Source: Sapria himalayana
Lineage: Eukaryota; Streptophyta; Magnoliopsida; Malpighiales; Rafflesiaceae
DNA: 64,000 nt
Assembly (NCBI GenBank): GCA_029783825.1
Contig: JAREIK010012320.1
Coordinates: forward strand, 1-64,000
Reading direction: 5' to 3'
This document shows, piece after piece, positions 38,462-52,690 of this stretch (position 1 is the stretch's first letter; every line of letters starts with the position of its first letter). Under the pieces are notes generated by a model. The model saw only the letters and a program-made list of their open reading frames with translations, was not told the origin of the DNA and made no database searches. The position numbers and the translations under genes are program-made.

Positions 38462-41252
38462 GCTTTAATTTAGCTTTAAATAGTGCACCAAAACATAATT
38501 TATTTTATTTTTCATTAATTCATGGATTTCTAATATACACTAGAAAAACAAATTATGCATTTATTTAAGAAAATCAAATATCTCATTTTAATATTCATAC
38601 CTTATGAAATAACGGATCACACCTTTTACAAATTTTAGCAAAAAAAAATTAAAACAAATATAATTAATAATGAAAAATATCAAATTTGTCATTTCGCCCC
38701 AATCAAAAAGCTATGTTATAATCGGAAGTTGCATTTTAATAAAAGCATTCATCCTATTTCAATAAAAGTGCCTAAAGAAAATTAGTGATAAAACATCTTT
38801 TTTCTTTTTTTATTTTAAATAGTTATTATATGTATTTATATAGTTTTCCATATTATTCTAACAATTTATTTTCATTTCTATTGATTGATTTTGTTTATTT
38901 AGCTAATGCTATTCTACAACAAGAACTTCTGTATTTGATGTTTACCTACTTGAAAGTATGAGCCCAAGCCCATAGGGGGTTTCCTGATGCCTATTGCTAT
39001 CCATAGTTGATTTTGTGTTACCTAATTACCCTATGTAAATAGACACCACATGGATATCATTGTCTGGCACTGACATTTTTAATGCTCAGATTCAAGGAGT
39101 AGATGTTTTAAATAACCACAATATGTGAATTACCATTAACGCAGCTTTGGATCTTATTTGAAAGTTATCCAATTGAACTTTGTTACACCCATTACTAATT
39201 GAATATTTTTTCTAGTAGAAGGTTTTTACTAGATAAATACCAACAAGGAGTTAAAACACAATCATATTTGTTTTGATGAATGTTTGCATTTTGAGTGAAA
39301 TCTATCATGTCATTTCAAGTGTTATTTACTAGATAATGTCACTCTAATAATCTCATTGATTTTTACTTTAGTTATTTATGTTGCTGAAATAATTATGATA
39401 ATTCTGTGGGTGTATCGTGAAGAAGAATACCTTGACTAATTGTACACATTGATGAGAGTTTTGATTTTACATGGCTTTGGACAATATAAAAAGGGTCTTG
39501 ATTTTGCATAATCATGACATTGTTAAACGATCTTGAATTTTCATAGCATTTTTCATCATAACTTCTCTCACCAAATCTTATTCATGACACTCAACCTAAA
39601 ATAGCTTAATAATTGTTTTAAATACAATAAATTCATTCTAAATATAAATAGTTATTTAGTAATATAGATTGCAGGTTGGTGGTATGATGTGATGGACTTA
39701 ATCCTTAGGTGGAAAGTTTGCATTGTAAGGCTATTTTAGTATTCTTCTTAAAATAGTATTCACCTTTAATGATAGCATATATAAAAAGGCTTTGTAGATA
39801 AGTTTTTGATCAGTCTTTCTCTTATATATGTTGAGATAGTATATACAAGGCCAATTAATTAAAAGAGCCCTAAGGGACCTGAGGTGAGAAGCCACACTTT
39901 GTTGTTGATGGTAATATCGAATAATGTTTTAATAAATTATGTTGGAAGGCTTTTTCTTCGTTATCCTAACTAATGTTTCATTCTTCAAAACAAAAGTCCA
40001 GCCAGCCCATAGGTTATATATATATATATATATGTACAAACCACAATAGACGAAGTATTCTAAGTTCCCTTTAAGGCTCATTTGAAGAAGAAGATTTTGT
40101 ATCATGGGAATAGTCCAATCGAGTAAACAAATTTGTATCCTTCCCCTCCCCCCACCTATGTTTTCAAAGAAAAAAAGGAATTGGTCAGGCCTATCGCTTA
40201 AGGCTTCTAGTTCCTCTTCAATTCTGTTATTTTATTCGTCACATTGCATCTTTCATTTGACATTCAACTATGCAAATAAATATGTAGGGCAACTCTCTGT
40301 GTTATTTCAACTAGTTAATCTACCTTTCAAGGAAATGAGCTTATTCATCTCTATCACATTAGGCTCAACCATTGGATCAATGTCCCATCTATCATCTTTA
40401 TTCTCGATTGCTCCCCGCCCTTGCAAATAAATAGTTAGGGCTTTCTTAAGTATGTCCTACATTCAAAATAAATCGATTGAGCTTTCAGCATCACACCACT
40501 TAACATAAACAAACAAATATCTATGAGCAACCTAGCAAGATTTGCATTGAATTATAGCCACCCTTCTCATTTTGACCAGCTTGATCTATGAGCAACCTTT
40601 ACTTCTCTTAATTAGCTTGTTAAGGAATGTGCTTGGCTATATAATATAGGGCAACCCCATTTCTGACATTGGAGGAAGCACATGGCATGGAAAGTAAGGC
40701 ATCTGTAAGAATTCTATCTCATTGGGGTCCAACTAGTCTACCACAGTGTTAAAAATGAGGAGAGATGACTTTTTTTAAATGATAAAAGGCAAAGTGGCAT
40801 ATCAGAATTTTTTTATTCAAGGGAAGATATGGATATAGATATCATAGGATATTTAAGGCTAATGCCTTATCTTAATACTGAAGAAAAAGGATAGCTTTTC
40901 GCTAGGTTGATTTTTGAAGACATGTATTAGTAATTCTATCTCAATGCACTTAGGAATGTTTATTACTTGTGCATTAGTTACTATGAAACTCAACCATAAT
41001 CCTAATCGAATTAGAGTGGTTTATGTGTTTCACTTTTATCTATGCATTTTTTTGTCATAAAAGAAATCATGTTTATAGATGGCTAACTAAGCTATTTCTT
41101 AGCTTCACTCTAGTCTCCCTTAGCCAACTTTCATTAACTTCAGAAAATCAATCCTAGCTTGCTCATGTTGATGCTTTGCTTTTTCTTTTTTCTAGTTTTT
41201 TTCACTAGCCCCTACATTCTTTTCTCAAATACTATGCAAGTTGCATATATAT

Positions 41253-41291
<39 letters not shown>

Positions 41292-42085
41292 ATGTATATA
41301 TGTTACTTTTCTTGTCCATATTTTATTTCCCTGCATTATAATCATAGTTGTTAGCTCATAAAATATATCATTTATTATTTTCTTATTTTTCTATATTATA
41401 TATTATATCGTATCATGTAACATAAGTTTTTTCATGGTTTAAAAAATATGTAAAAAAATATATTTGTATAAATGTAAATTATAGGTATGAATTATAGTAT
41501 ATGATAATAAAAGTGTAACCTTTTGTATAATATTATGTTGCTTATTTTTTTATGATTAATTTATTAATTCTTTTGTATATTTAAATAATTAATATAATAA
41601 ATTATTTAACAAGAAAAATTAATTTGATTTTTTTAAAATTTTAGAAAATAGTTGAGAATGTATGAATTGTTATATCATGGTATCACATGTCATATCATGT
41701 TTGGTATTTGTATTGTAAGATATGTTTTAAAATAAGATATAAATTGTGAAACCTATTAATTTTCATTAAAAAATATATGTTGTATTATTGTATCATTTAT
41801 TGTATCATAAGTTTCTAACTAATATGATCGTAATTATTTGGCATTTTTTTTTCTATCTATGATGTTAATTTGGTGATAACATGATGCTTTTTTTCCATTT
41901 ATTTAGAATATCAATAATTATCAATCATGGGTGTGAATTTTTTAGTTAATGAATATTGTTTAAATATGATGAGTATCATCATCATCAATATGTTTGTTTC
42001 TTTTGTGTTATTAACATTATCAACCATATATAACATAGTACGTATAATAATTTATTATTTTGTAGTAATAGTTCATACTAATAAT

Positions 42086-42150
42086 TAGGGCTGCTAATGA
42101 TATGAGTCGAGCTCGAGTTCAATCGAGCTCGAGTAGAGCTCAAGTTCAAT
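42086..42150 (+). other. Possible end of a small hAT-like element
   Basis: The sequence agggctgctaatgatatgag followed by palindromic cgagctcgag resembles the end of some plant non-autonomous hAT elements. Only one end was seen and no duplication was found, so this is a weak call. Confidence 0.25.
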
Positions 42151-42562
42151 TATTAATATTTTGAGTAAGGTTAGTGCCTAGAAAATTTTCCTCAAGGAAT
42201 TGAGATAGATATCAATTTTAAATTGAGAATATAGTGGCAGGATGCTTAGTCATAGTCATTGTTATATGAGAGTTGATATTTATATTTTGCATCAAATAGA
42301 AAAAGTTTATGTGTTTGACTGTGATAATCAAATAACTAAGCATTCAAATTTGATATATAATGAGAACATAAGCATATTGAAATTGATTTTCATTTCATTA
42401 GAAGTAAGATCTAATATAATTTGTATGTAAGGTTGCTATTGCTTACACTTATTTTTATGATGGCTAATCATATAGTCTCATATCAATTTTAATCTTAGCA
42501 AGATTTGTCATCTTTTTCGATCAATATTGACATTGATAAGTTTATTTGTCATCTTTTTTTTT

Positions 42563-43190
42563 CAGCCAATAGGTTTGCTCGTGCTGTAGAACTATACACA
42601 CAAGCTATCAAATTACATGATTAGAATGCTGTGTATTGGGCTAATCGTGCAATTGTCCATGCCAAACTAGAAAAAAAAGGGTGTGCTATAGAGGATGCTT
42701 CCATGGCTATTGATTGTGATCATTACTATTCCAAGGCACATAATGCATCATGAGTCTGCTACGCATACTTTTTTTTTCTTCCTCCTAACATTTGTCTAAA
42801 ATTATAGGGTTATTATAGATGAGGTGCTGCATATCTTACCATGGGGAATCACAAAGAAACATTGAAGGACTTTCAGTAGGTTCCAATCATATCAATAAGC
42901 TTGGTTCACAAACTTTATTCATCTTGAATCAATACCATGTTTGAAGCTGTTTCAGTCAACATATTTGATGATCCTGAACACCCATGGATCTCTTTCATCA
43001 TAACTTCTATGATGAACATGAATCAGGTTAAAAAATTTTTCCAACGGATCGAGATGCTGCCTAGAAGTTTGAAGAGTGTAAGAACTAAGAAGGAAATATT
43101 GAAGCTCAAGTTTGAAAGAGCCATAGTAGTGTCCAGATCTGCATGGAAGTTTGTAGCAGATTCAATTGATCTTCATTCTATGGAATCACC
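42563..43190 (+). pseudogene. PP5-type serine/threonine phosphatase, TPR-region gene fragment
   Basis: In plants PP5 is a phosphatase with an N-terminal TPR domain that binds chaperones. This fragment holds only the TPR part. Exon-like 42,563-42,753 reads NRFARAVELYTQAIKLHD, then a stop, then NAVYWANRAIVHAKLE and AIEDASMAID. Exon-like 42,808-42,880 reads GYYR-stop-GAAYLTMGNHKE. Exon-like 43,027-43,190 gives DRDAA-stop-KFEECK and, after a frameshift, KLKFERAIVVSR and KFVADSID, which match the TPR-to-catalytic linker of PP5. Intron-like AT-rich gaps separate the pieces (e.g. ttttcag before 42,563), so this came from genomic DNA and not from a processed transcript. The catalytic domain is absent. 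Stops and frameshifts make it non-functional. Confidence 0.75.
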
Positions 43191-43499
43191 TAACCTGTAT
43201 GAGCTGCTCATAGTCTTTTATTTATTATTTATAGGCTTGGGTTTCTCTTATATTGTAGTTACGATACAAGTAAATATCATTTGTCCTTATATTACAAGTT
43301 GACTTGGTGTGATGGTAAATATCTTTCTCCAAAGATAATAGGCCTTGAGTTCGAGATATCAAACTCTTTTAGATCCTGTGTCAAGTAGGAACCTCATGTG
43401 CTTGGTATGGTCTTTATCATCATACTAATATTGTATGGATGCCTTGTAACTATGATATTATATTGCATATATATATATATATATATATATGCAGATGTA

Positions 43500-44095
43500 T
43501 TTGTTAAGTGGGAGCCTCATTTTCTAGGAAAAAAGAGTCAATTTCTTCAAACAGATGGGAATCTTTTTGTTACAGCAAAAGCTTTTTCTGCTGGTGTGAT
43601 TTTTTCTACTGGCTTTGTTCACATGCTCTTTAAAGGGTCACAGGCATTATCTAATCCATGTTTGCCAAAGTATCCATGGACTAAGTTTTCTTTTTATAAT
43701 ATTTTTGCTATGGCTGCATCTCTGTTGACTCTTCTACTAGATTCTATTGGGACTCAATATTATGAGAGAAAGCATCACAGGCACGAGGTGAATGTGCAGG
43801 TGGGATGTGTAGATGTGTCAAATCCTCAGTTATCAAATAGTGTGTAGGTTTCAGAGGTGAAAAACTTTAGCGGATCAAAGTGGAAGTTGGTTGGCGAAGA
43901 AGATGGAAGTGGGAATGAGATGCACATTGTTGGGGTTCATGCCCATGCTGCTCATCATAGACTTAAATATTCATATTAGCATGGTGCATACCATGGATAC
44001 ATGGTGGATAATGGCATGGGGCATGGGCATGATCATGGATTTGGTGATGGTGACATGGAGAGTGGTGTTTGACATGTTGATTCACTGGTGAGTAA
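43500..44095 (+). pseudogene. ZIP-family zinc/iron transporter gene fragment
   Basis: ZIP proteins move Zn, Fe or Mn into the cytosol through about eight membrane helices. This fragment covers helices II-III and the start of the variable loop. The open frame at 43,398-43,847 includes [58 protein letters not shown] and ERKHHRH, a clear match to plant ZIP proteins. After the stop near 43,845 a second frame gives MHIVGVHAHAAHH and a His/Gly-rich loop (GMGHGHDHGFGDGD), broken by stops. The piece ends at a GTGAGT donor-like site near 44,091. The metal-binding helices IV-V and the C-terminal half are absent. Confidence 0.82.
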
Positions 44096-45189
44096 TTTCT
44101 TGCTTGTTGCTTGTCCCTGTCTCTTTTTATTTTTAAGTTTCCTTGGAAATGTTGAAAAAAATTAGTATTCCTTTTTTATCTAATTTAGAAATAACAACTT
44201 ACTTTTTTTGAAGAAAAGGTCAATCATAAAAATCATACATAAGAAAATATATTTGGGTAGATGCCACATTTGAATTACAATGCAATAATGTCGTGCTGAG
44301 CTTTATCTAGAAATTAGGAATTGTGAATAGACTAAACATAGCTTGGTCATTCTTATTTTCTTTCATCACATATGTGTATAATTCAAATTGAATGTACATA
44401 TTTGTTGTTGTGTTGTAATATGTATTGTGAGGAGGCTCTACTTAATGCACATGGCTTTCACTTCATCATGAGATTTAAGAGTTGTTAATATCTTGATAGT
44501 CTTATCTCTAAAAATTAGAGAGATTATGTCTGATTAGTCTCAAACTTTAAATTTATTATCTTTAGACAAAAATATTTGTTATTGTGTCAAGATATGATCT
44601 TCATTATATTCATGAAATATATATTTTCATAATGATTAGTTATTTTTGTATTTTTTTTGCACAAAAATATTTTATTTTGAAATATTTATGTGATTTAGTG
44701 AGGTGAAGTTTATATTTTGTAGCATATTTAATAATGTTGGCTTTGCGTGCTTTTGTATACTACCTATGATGAAAATTATTGTTCTAGGCCAAGAATAAAA
44801 TATCATGTATTAACTTTTATTTTGAATTATTATAGTCTTTGTTAAACTAGATTTTTTTATGTGTGGTTTAATGATGTTATTTTTGAGATTTATTGCCTAG
44901 TGAGATGAGACTTAATACTTAAGGATAAATTGATGGTAAAAAAATAACCAATAATAAAAATGTTAAATATTAATACTTTTATCTCCTAATTTTCTAGTTG
45001 TCTTGTTTATACGAGTCCACTCAAAAAATTATGTTTTATTCTTATCTTTAATTTTATTCTTTATTTTTAAAATTCCAGTGTTGTTCTTAAAGAGCCTACA
45101 TTGCAAGATTTTCCTAAAATGTCATATATAAAGTAAGGTGCATTTTATTTTGCATATAATTTTGCATAAAAACATGAATAATGTTGGAT
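44096..45189. other. AT-rich DNA, no gene recognised
   Basis: About 1.1 kb between the ZIP fragment and the GGC tract of element 3. It could be intron or flank carried with the gene fragment. No exon of ZIP helices IV-VIII is visible and there is no CACTA left terminus. Confidence 0.45.
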
Positions 45190-48135
45190 TTTATTTTGGC
45201 AGTAGTGGCGGCGGTGGCACTGGTAGCAATGGCAGTAGAGGCGGCGGTGGCACTGGTAGCAATGGCAGTAGTGGCAGCACCGGCAGTGGAGGCAATGCCG
45301 GCACCAGGTAGCGGTGGTAGTGGCAGCAGCACTGGCATCACCGACAGCACCGGCAACACCAGCAGTAGTAGCGGAGGCGGTAGCGGAGGCTGCGACAGTG
45401 GCATCAGCACTAGCAGTAGTGGCAGTACTAGCAGCAACGGCAGTTGTGGCACCATTGGTGGTATAACCAGTGGTAGTGGTAGCAATGGCAGCATGCGGTG
45501 GCAGCGATTGCAGCAACGGTAGTATCGGCATCGGCGGTAGCGGTGGCGGCGGGAATAGCGGCATTGGTGGTAGCGGCGGCGGCGGCAGCAGCAATACCGA
45601 GAAGGGTAGCGACAGCGACAAGGGAATGACTGTGACAAGGGAATGACAGTGACAGCGACAGAGGGAGTAGCAACAACGACAATAAATCTGGTATATACAT
45701 ACGTATATAGTCAGTATATATGTAGATATAATACTGTAATATTTTATGTACATATATACTTAGTATATATGTACTCAGTATATATGTATGCATAATACTT
45801 AGTTTATATGTACATATACTACAGTAATATATGTATGAGTGAAATGCTAGGATATATGTACATATTTACTGTAGTAATATATACTTATCAAAACATAGTT
45901 TTTTTATCTTTTTGATTTGATCGAGTGGTTTACATTTCTTACAGATATGGTACCACATTGTTACCCATACGAAGCTCGTATAAGTGAAGGGACTTTTCAA
46001 TAGACATGACTCACTGTGACTCGGATAGCTTTTTCATAGCAGAAAGTTGGTGATCGGAGGAGTAGAGGGAGAGAAAGCAATGTCAATGCATGGATAGATT
46101 ATACTTTATGTACTGTCGGTAGATACATTGATTAATAAGATGTAATATAATCTTATTATTTTGTTATTTTAGTTATTTAAAATATTGTATTAGAATAAGT
46201 TATTAAATGAATTTTTTTTGTTTAATTTAAAATTTTCATTTATAGTTTCTATTTTTATTCAATTTAATATAAAAATATTAAATAATTTAATTAAATTTTT
46301 GTTGAAGCTATATGAAAATCAACTTTAATTTGTGTTTGTCCATGTCTATAATAACTGTTATTATATATATATATATATGTGAATATGTTTGTGTGTCTCA
46401 TAATTTTTTGGTTAGAGTTTTAGCCTATTATAGGTTTGTAAATGCCTATTATCAGTGGCGGTAGTGGCGGCAGCAGCAGCAGCGTTAGTGGCAGTAGCAG
46501 CGGCAGTAGCAGCGGCAGCGGCAGCGACAGTGGTGGCAGTGGCAGCATTGGCAGTGGTAGTTGCGGCAATGATGGTAGTGGCGGTAGCGACAGTGGTGGG
46601 AATGGCAGGAGCAGAGGCAGTAATGTCAGCGGTTGTGGCGGCAGTGGCGGGAGCAGTGGGAGCAGAGGCAGCGGCAGCAGTGGTAGTGGCAAGCAAGAGT
46701 GTGAACACCGGAAGCAACGACAGCACTAGAAGTAGTGGCAGAGGCGGCATCGCCGGTAGTGGTAGCAACTGTAGCGGTGACAACGATGGTAGTGGTGGCG
46801 GCGATAGGAGCTGTAGCAGCCACTGCAGCGGACAGCGGTGGCAGTGGCTCAGTGGCGGTAGTTGTGGCAGCAGAGGCAGCCGTGGTAGCAGCAGTGGCAT
46901 TGACATCCACAGTGGCATTGACATTGGCAGCAGCAGGGGCGACAACACCAGTGGCAATTGGCAGCGGCAGTGGTAGAAGTGGTAGCATCAATAGGAGCAG
47001 AAGCAACATCAACAAATGTGGTATATACGTACATATAAAGTTAGTATATACGTATATATAATACTGCAATATTTTATATACATATATACTGAGTATATTT
47101 GTACTCAGTATATATGTACACATAATACTATTGTTTTTATGTAAATATACTGTAGTAAAATATGTACGAGTTAAATTCTAGTATATATTTACATATATAC
47201 TACAGAATTATATATTTATCAAAACATAACATTTTTTTTATTTTAATTTGACTGAGTGGTTTAAATTTCTTAAAGATATGATACAACATTGTTCCTCATA
47301 CAAAGCTTATATAAGTGACGAGATTTTTTACTAGATATTACATGCCGTTACTCGGACAGCATTGTCCCAGTAGAAAAAAGATGATCGGATGAGTAGAGGG
47401 AGAGAAAGCAATGATAATGAATGGATAAATTATACTTTATGCACGATCGGCTGATACATTGATGAATAAAATGTAATAAAATTTTTTTATTTTTTTATTT
47501 CAATTATGTAAAATATTGAATTAGAATAATTTATTAAATGATTTTATTTTTTGTTTATTTTAAATTATCATTTTAGTTTCATTTTTTATTCAATTTGATA
47601 TAAACATATTAAATTATTTAATTAAAAAATTTTAAAATAAATTAAATTTTGAAAATACTTTTGAAATTAAAATAGCTAGGAAAAATTCCCTAGCTAATTT
47701 TGCAAGGTTTCCCTAGCTAAATTAGCTAGGGAAAAATACTATGCTAAATTAGCTAGGGAAAAATTAGTTGGTAAATTAGCAAGGGAAAGATCCATTGCTA
47801 ATTTAGCTAGATAAAACTCCGTAGCTAAATTAGCAAGGAAAATTTTTTTTTTAGCAATGGAATTTTCGGTTGCTAAATTTATTTAGCTATGGACTATTCT
47901 TGTCGCTGAAATTTAGTGACCAGCACTTTAGCTTGGGAATATTCCGTCGTTATTTTTGTTTAGCGACGAAAACTATTATTAAGCTATCTAATTTAGCAAG
48001 ATAATTTGTCTTTTTTAGCAAGAGCTTTTTTGGTTGCTAAATTTTTAGCTAGGGATACATTTCCTTGCTATATTTTAGCTAGGAGCACTTTAGCTTGGGA
48101 ATTATCCCTAACTATATGAGATTTTTCTTGTAATG
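45190..48135 (+). mobile_element. Element 3: right end of a CACTA element, forward orientation
   Basis: The stretch matches 17,600-20,328 of element 1 in order. It has a truncated first unit (GGC tract 45,195-45,680, palindromic TA block, gatcggaggagtagaggg block), a complete second unit (about 46,306-47,640, GGC tract 46,450-47,010), and subterminal ttagctaggg repeats (47,650-48,120). The terminus TTTTTCTTGTAATG at 48,122-48,135 has one change from the element 1 terminus. No left end in forward orientation exists upstream in the window. The similarity starts abruptly inside a trinucleotide tract near 45,190. Poly-Ala/Gly/Leu reading frames here are by-products. Confidence 0.85.
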
Positions 48136-48708
48136 ATAGTCATAAGATAGAGACAAAAATAGACAGAGAGATAGATAGACTGATAGATAGATATATATAA
48201 TGACACATAGACATACATATAGATAGATAAAAAAATAGATATACAAATAGACAGACAAAATAGATGGTCAGATATAAGATAGAAACAAAGATATATAGAT
48301 AGAAAGATAGACAAAATGATAGATAGACAAAATGATAGATAGACAGATCAATATATAGATAGATAGACAAATAGTATACATATAGACAGATAAATAACAG
48401 ATAGATACACATATTCTATAAAAAACAGATAGACATACAAAGATACAAATAGATAGATAGACAAATAGAAAAGAGATTGACAGACAGACAGACAGACAGA
48501 TAGACAGATAGACAGATAGATAGACAGATAGATAGACATATAGACAAATAGATCGGTATATAGAGAGACAAATAAAGAGACAGACAAATATTCACACAGA
48601 TAGAAAGATAGAAAGATAGACAGAAATAAAATATATAGACAGACAGACAGATAGACAGATAGATAGACATACAAAAAGACAGATAAAAAAACAAATATAT
48701 AGACAAGC

Positions 48709-51700
48709 TGATAGACAAACTTTTATACAAATAGACAGACAGATAAATATATAGACAAAAAGAAAGATAGAGAGAAGGACAAATAGAGTGTAAGATAGAG
48801 TGACAGATAGAATGACAAATTGACAGACAAAATCATAGACAAATAGATAGACAGATAGACAAACATCTAGATAGATAGATAGATTGAATTAGATAGATAG
48901 ACAGATAGATGGACAAATACACAAATGGTTAGACTACTGATTGACACACAAATACACGAATAGATAGATGGACACATACAAAGACAAATAGACAGACTGA
49001 TAGACATACAAATAGATGAATAGATAGATTGACAAATAGAAATACATATAGATAGATATATAGACATATATATATATAGACAGATAGATAAACATACATA
49101 AAGATAGACAAATAGATCGACAAATAGATAGACATACAATTAGATATATAGATAGAAAGACAAATAGATAGCCAGATAGATTGACAGAAAGATAGACATA
49201 TAGAAAAATATATTGATTGATAGATAGATAGACAGATAGAGAGACAAACAAATAGATAGATGGCTAGACAAATAGATATACACATAAATAGACAGACAGA
49301 TAGATAGATGGATAGATAGACATAAATAGACAATCAAACAAAAATACAATTATATAGATAGATAGATATTTAGACAAATAGATAGATAGATACACAGACA
49401 GATAGATAGACTAATAGACATACATATAGACAAGAAGATTGACAGACAGATAAACATATAGATAGATAGATAGAGAGGCACATAGATATACATATAAACA
49501 GATAGAGAGATAGATAGACAGATAGATATAAAAGAGATAGATCGTTAGACAAACATATAGATAGATATAAAGATAGATTAAAAGATAGACAAATAGATAA
49601 ATAGAGAGATAGACAGATAGAAAGACATACATATAGGTAGAGAAAGAGATATACATATAGATATATAGTTTGGCTGAAAGGTATACAGGTAGTTAGACAA
49701 ATTGATAAACAGATAGATAGACAGACAGATAACTAGATAGATTAATAGATAGATAGATAAAAACATAGATACACAAATAGACAGACTGATAGAAAGACAT
49801 ATAGAAAGATAGATAAATTGACAAATAGATAGAAAAATAGATAGAAAGATCGACATACAGATAGACGGACATATAAATAGATTGATATATAGATAGATAG
49901 GTAGTAACTAGAAAGATAGACAGATAAATTGAAACACAAATTGATACATAGATAGATAGACAAATAAACATATTAATTAAGAGACAGATAGATAGAAAGA
50001 TTGAAACACAAATAATCGGCATACAAATAGATAGACAGATAGGTAGATAGATAGAAAAACATATAGAAAGAGAGATAAATAGACAGATTAATAGACAGAT
50101 AGAGATATAGATTGAAAGATAGACATATAGACAAATATAAAGATAGACAGATAATAGATATATCGACATATAAATAGGCAGACAAATAATAGATAAATAG
50201 ATAGAGAGATATATCGACAGATAGAAAAATGCATAGAAAAAATGATATATAGATAGATAGACAAATAGATATATAGAAATATAGAAAGGCATATATATAG
50301 ATAGATAGATAGATTGGCAAATAGACATACATTTAGAAAGACAGATTGATAGATAAACAAACAAATAGATAAACATATAGACAGATAGAAAAATAGGCAG
50401 ATAAACATACAAACAAATAGATATATAGATAGATAGATAGAATTGGTTGATTGACAGATAGATTGACAGACATATAGATAGGCAGATAGATAGTTAAATA
50501 GACACATAGATAGACCAATACATAAATAGATAGTTAGATAAACAACTAGAAAGATAGATAGATAGACAGATAGACTTATAGATAGATAGATAGATAGATA
50601 GATAAATATATAGGTAGACAGATAGAGAGATAGACAAATAGATAGATAGATAGACAGACATATAGACAGATAGACAGACATATTGACATACAAATATACA
50701 GACAGAAAGAGAAACATATAGATAGGATGATAGACAAACTTTTATACAGATAAATAGACAGACAAAAGATAGACAGAAATAATGATAGAGAGAAAGACCA
50801 ATAGATAGATAGATAGAAAGACAAATTGACAGACATATTCATAGATAAATAGATAGATAAATAGACTGAATATAGATAGATAGATAGAAATAGATAGATA
50901 GACAGATAGATGGGCAAATATATAAATGGTTAGACTGATTGATAGACACACAAATACACGAATAGAGAGATAGATACATACAAAGACAAATAAACAGACT
51001 GATAGACATACAAATAGACGAATAGGTAGATTGAAAAAAATAACAGATAGATAGATAGACACATATATAGATAAACCGATAGATAGATAAACATAGAGAC
51101 ATATAAACAAATGCATAGACATACAATTAGATATTTAGATAGACAGACATATAGACAGCTAGATCGATAGACAAAAAGATAGACAGATAGATAGATAGAT
51201 AGATGAATAGATGGATATACAAATAGATATACACATAAATAGACAGACACGTAGATAATGGATAGAGAGACATATAAATAGATAGATAGACAATCAAACA
51301 AATACATAGTCATATAGATAGATAAATAGATAGACAACTAGATAGATAGATTGATAGACAAATATAGAGATAAATAGACATACAGATAAACAAGAATATA
51401 GACAGACATATAGACAAATAGATAAATAGATAGACAGCCTCATAGACATATATATAGACATAGACATATAGATAAACCGACAGATAAATAAAGAGATAGA
51501 TAGTTAGACAAACTTATAGATAGATAGATTAGGTAGATTGATTGATTAATAGAAAGATAGATAGACAAACAAATAATAGAGAGATAGACATATAGAGAGA
51601 TACATAGAGAGATTGACATATATAGAAAGAGATATAAACATATAGATAGATATATTGGCAGAAAGGTATACAGAAAGTTAGACAAAATGATAAACAGATA

Positions 51701-52690
51701 GATAGACTGACAGATTGATTGATTGATTGACATATAGATAGAAAAAAACATAGATAGACAAATAAACGGACTGATAAAAAGACATATAAAATGACAAATA
51801 TATTAACAAATAGATAGAAAGATAGACAGATTGATCAACAGACACATTGATAGACATATAGATAGATAGATAGATATATAGATAGATGGAAAACAAATAG
51901 ATAGATAGAAAAATAGATAGATAGACAAGATGATAGATATATTGACAGACAGATAAACATATTGATAGATAGATAGATAAAAAGATTGAAATGCAGAATG
52001 ATAGGCATGCAAATAGATAGATAGATCGACAGATAGATAAATAGACATATAGAAAGATTGATAGTCAAATTGATAGATAGATAGATAGATCGACATATTG
52101 AAAAATAGATAGACGGACAAATAGATAAATAGATAGATAGATAGACATATAGATAGAAAGACAAATAACAAATAAATAGACAGATAGATCGATCGATAGA
52201 TACACATATGCATAGAAAGAAAGATAGACAGACAGATAAACAAACATATATGTAGAAAGATAAAAGGTAGATATATAGATACATAGATAGGCAGATAGAC
52301 AGGCATTTAGAAAGAAAGATAGATAGATAGACAGACAGACAAAAAGAAAGATAGGTAGATAGACATAAATACAAACATACATATAAATAAATAGATACAT
52401 AGATTGACAGATATATTGACAGACAGTTAGATAGATAGATAGATAGACAGGTAGATAGACCGATAGATAAACAGATAGATAGATAGTTAGATAGAGAAAT
52501 AGATAGATAGATATATAGACAAATAGACTGATAGATAGATAGACAGATAAGTAAACATATAGGTAGATAGATAGTGAGACAAATAGACATACAAACAAAT
52601 AGACAGATAGATAAACAAATAGACATAGATAGATAGACTTATATATAGATTGATAGATGGAAGGATAGACAAATAGATAGAAAGTCAACC
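48709..52690 (+). repeat. About 2-kb higher-order duplication within the TAGA array
   Basis: Rare-variant strings recur in order with an offset of about 2 kb: tgatagacaaactttata at 48,709 and 50,728 (2,019), gacacacaaatacacgaata at 48,943 and 50,945 (2,002), ggctgaaaggtatacag at 49,672 with ggcagaaaggtatacag at 51,657 (1,985). Two adjacent copies of about 2 kb explain this. The outer edges are approximate. Confidence 0.75.

Noticed and set aside
40104..40430. 108-codon plus-strand frame as a gene
   Set aside because: No domain is recognised, the composition is Ser/Leu/Phe-rich, and there is no neighbouring gene context. The reverse strand gives an equally gene-like but broken frame.
45114..47123. 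Poly-Ala, poly-Gly/Ser and Pro/Leu-rich frames of 60-202 codons
   Set aside because: They follow from GGC/AGC trinucleotide tracts, occur on both strands at the same place, and have no conserved domain.
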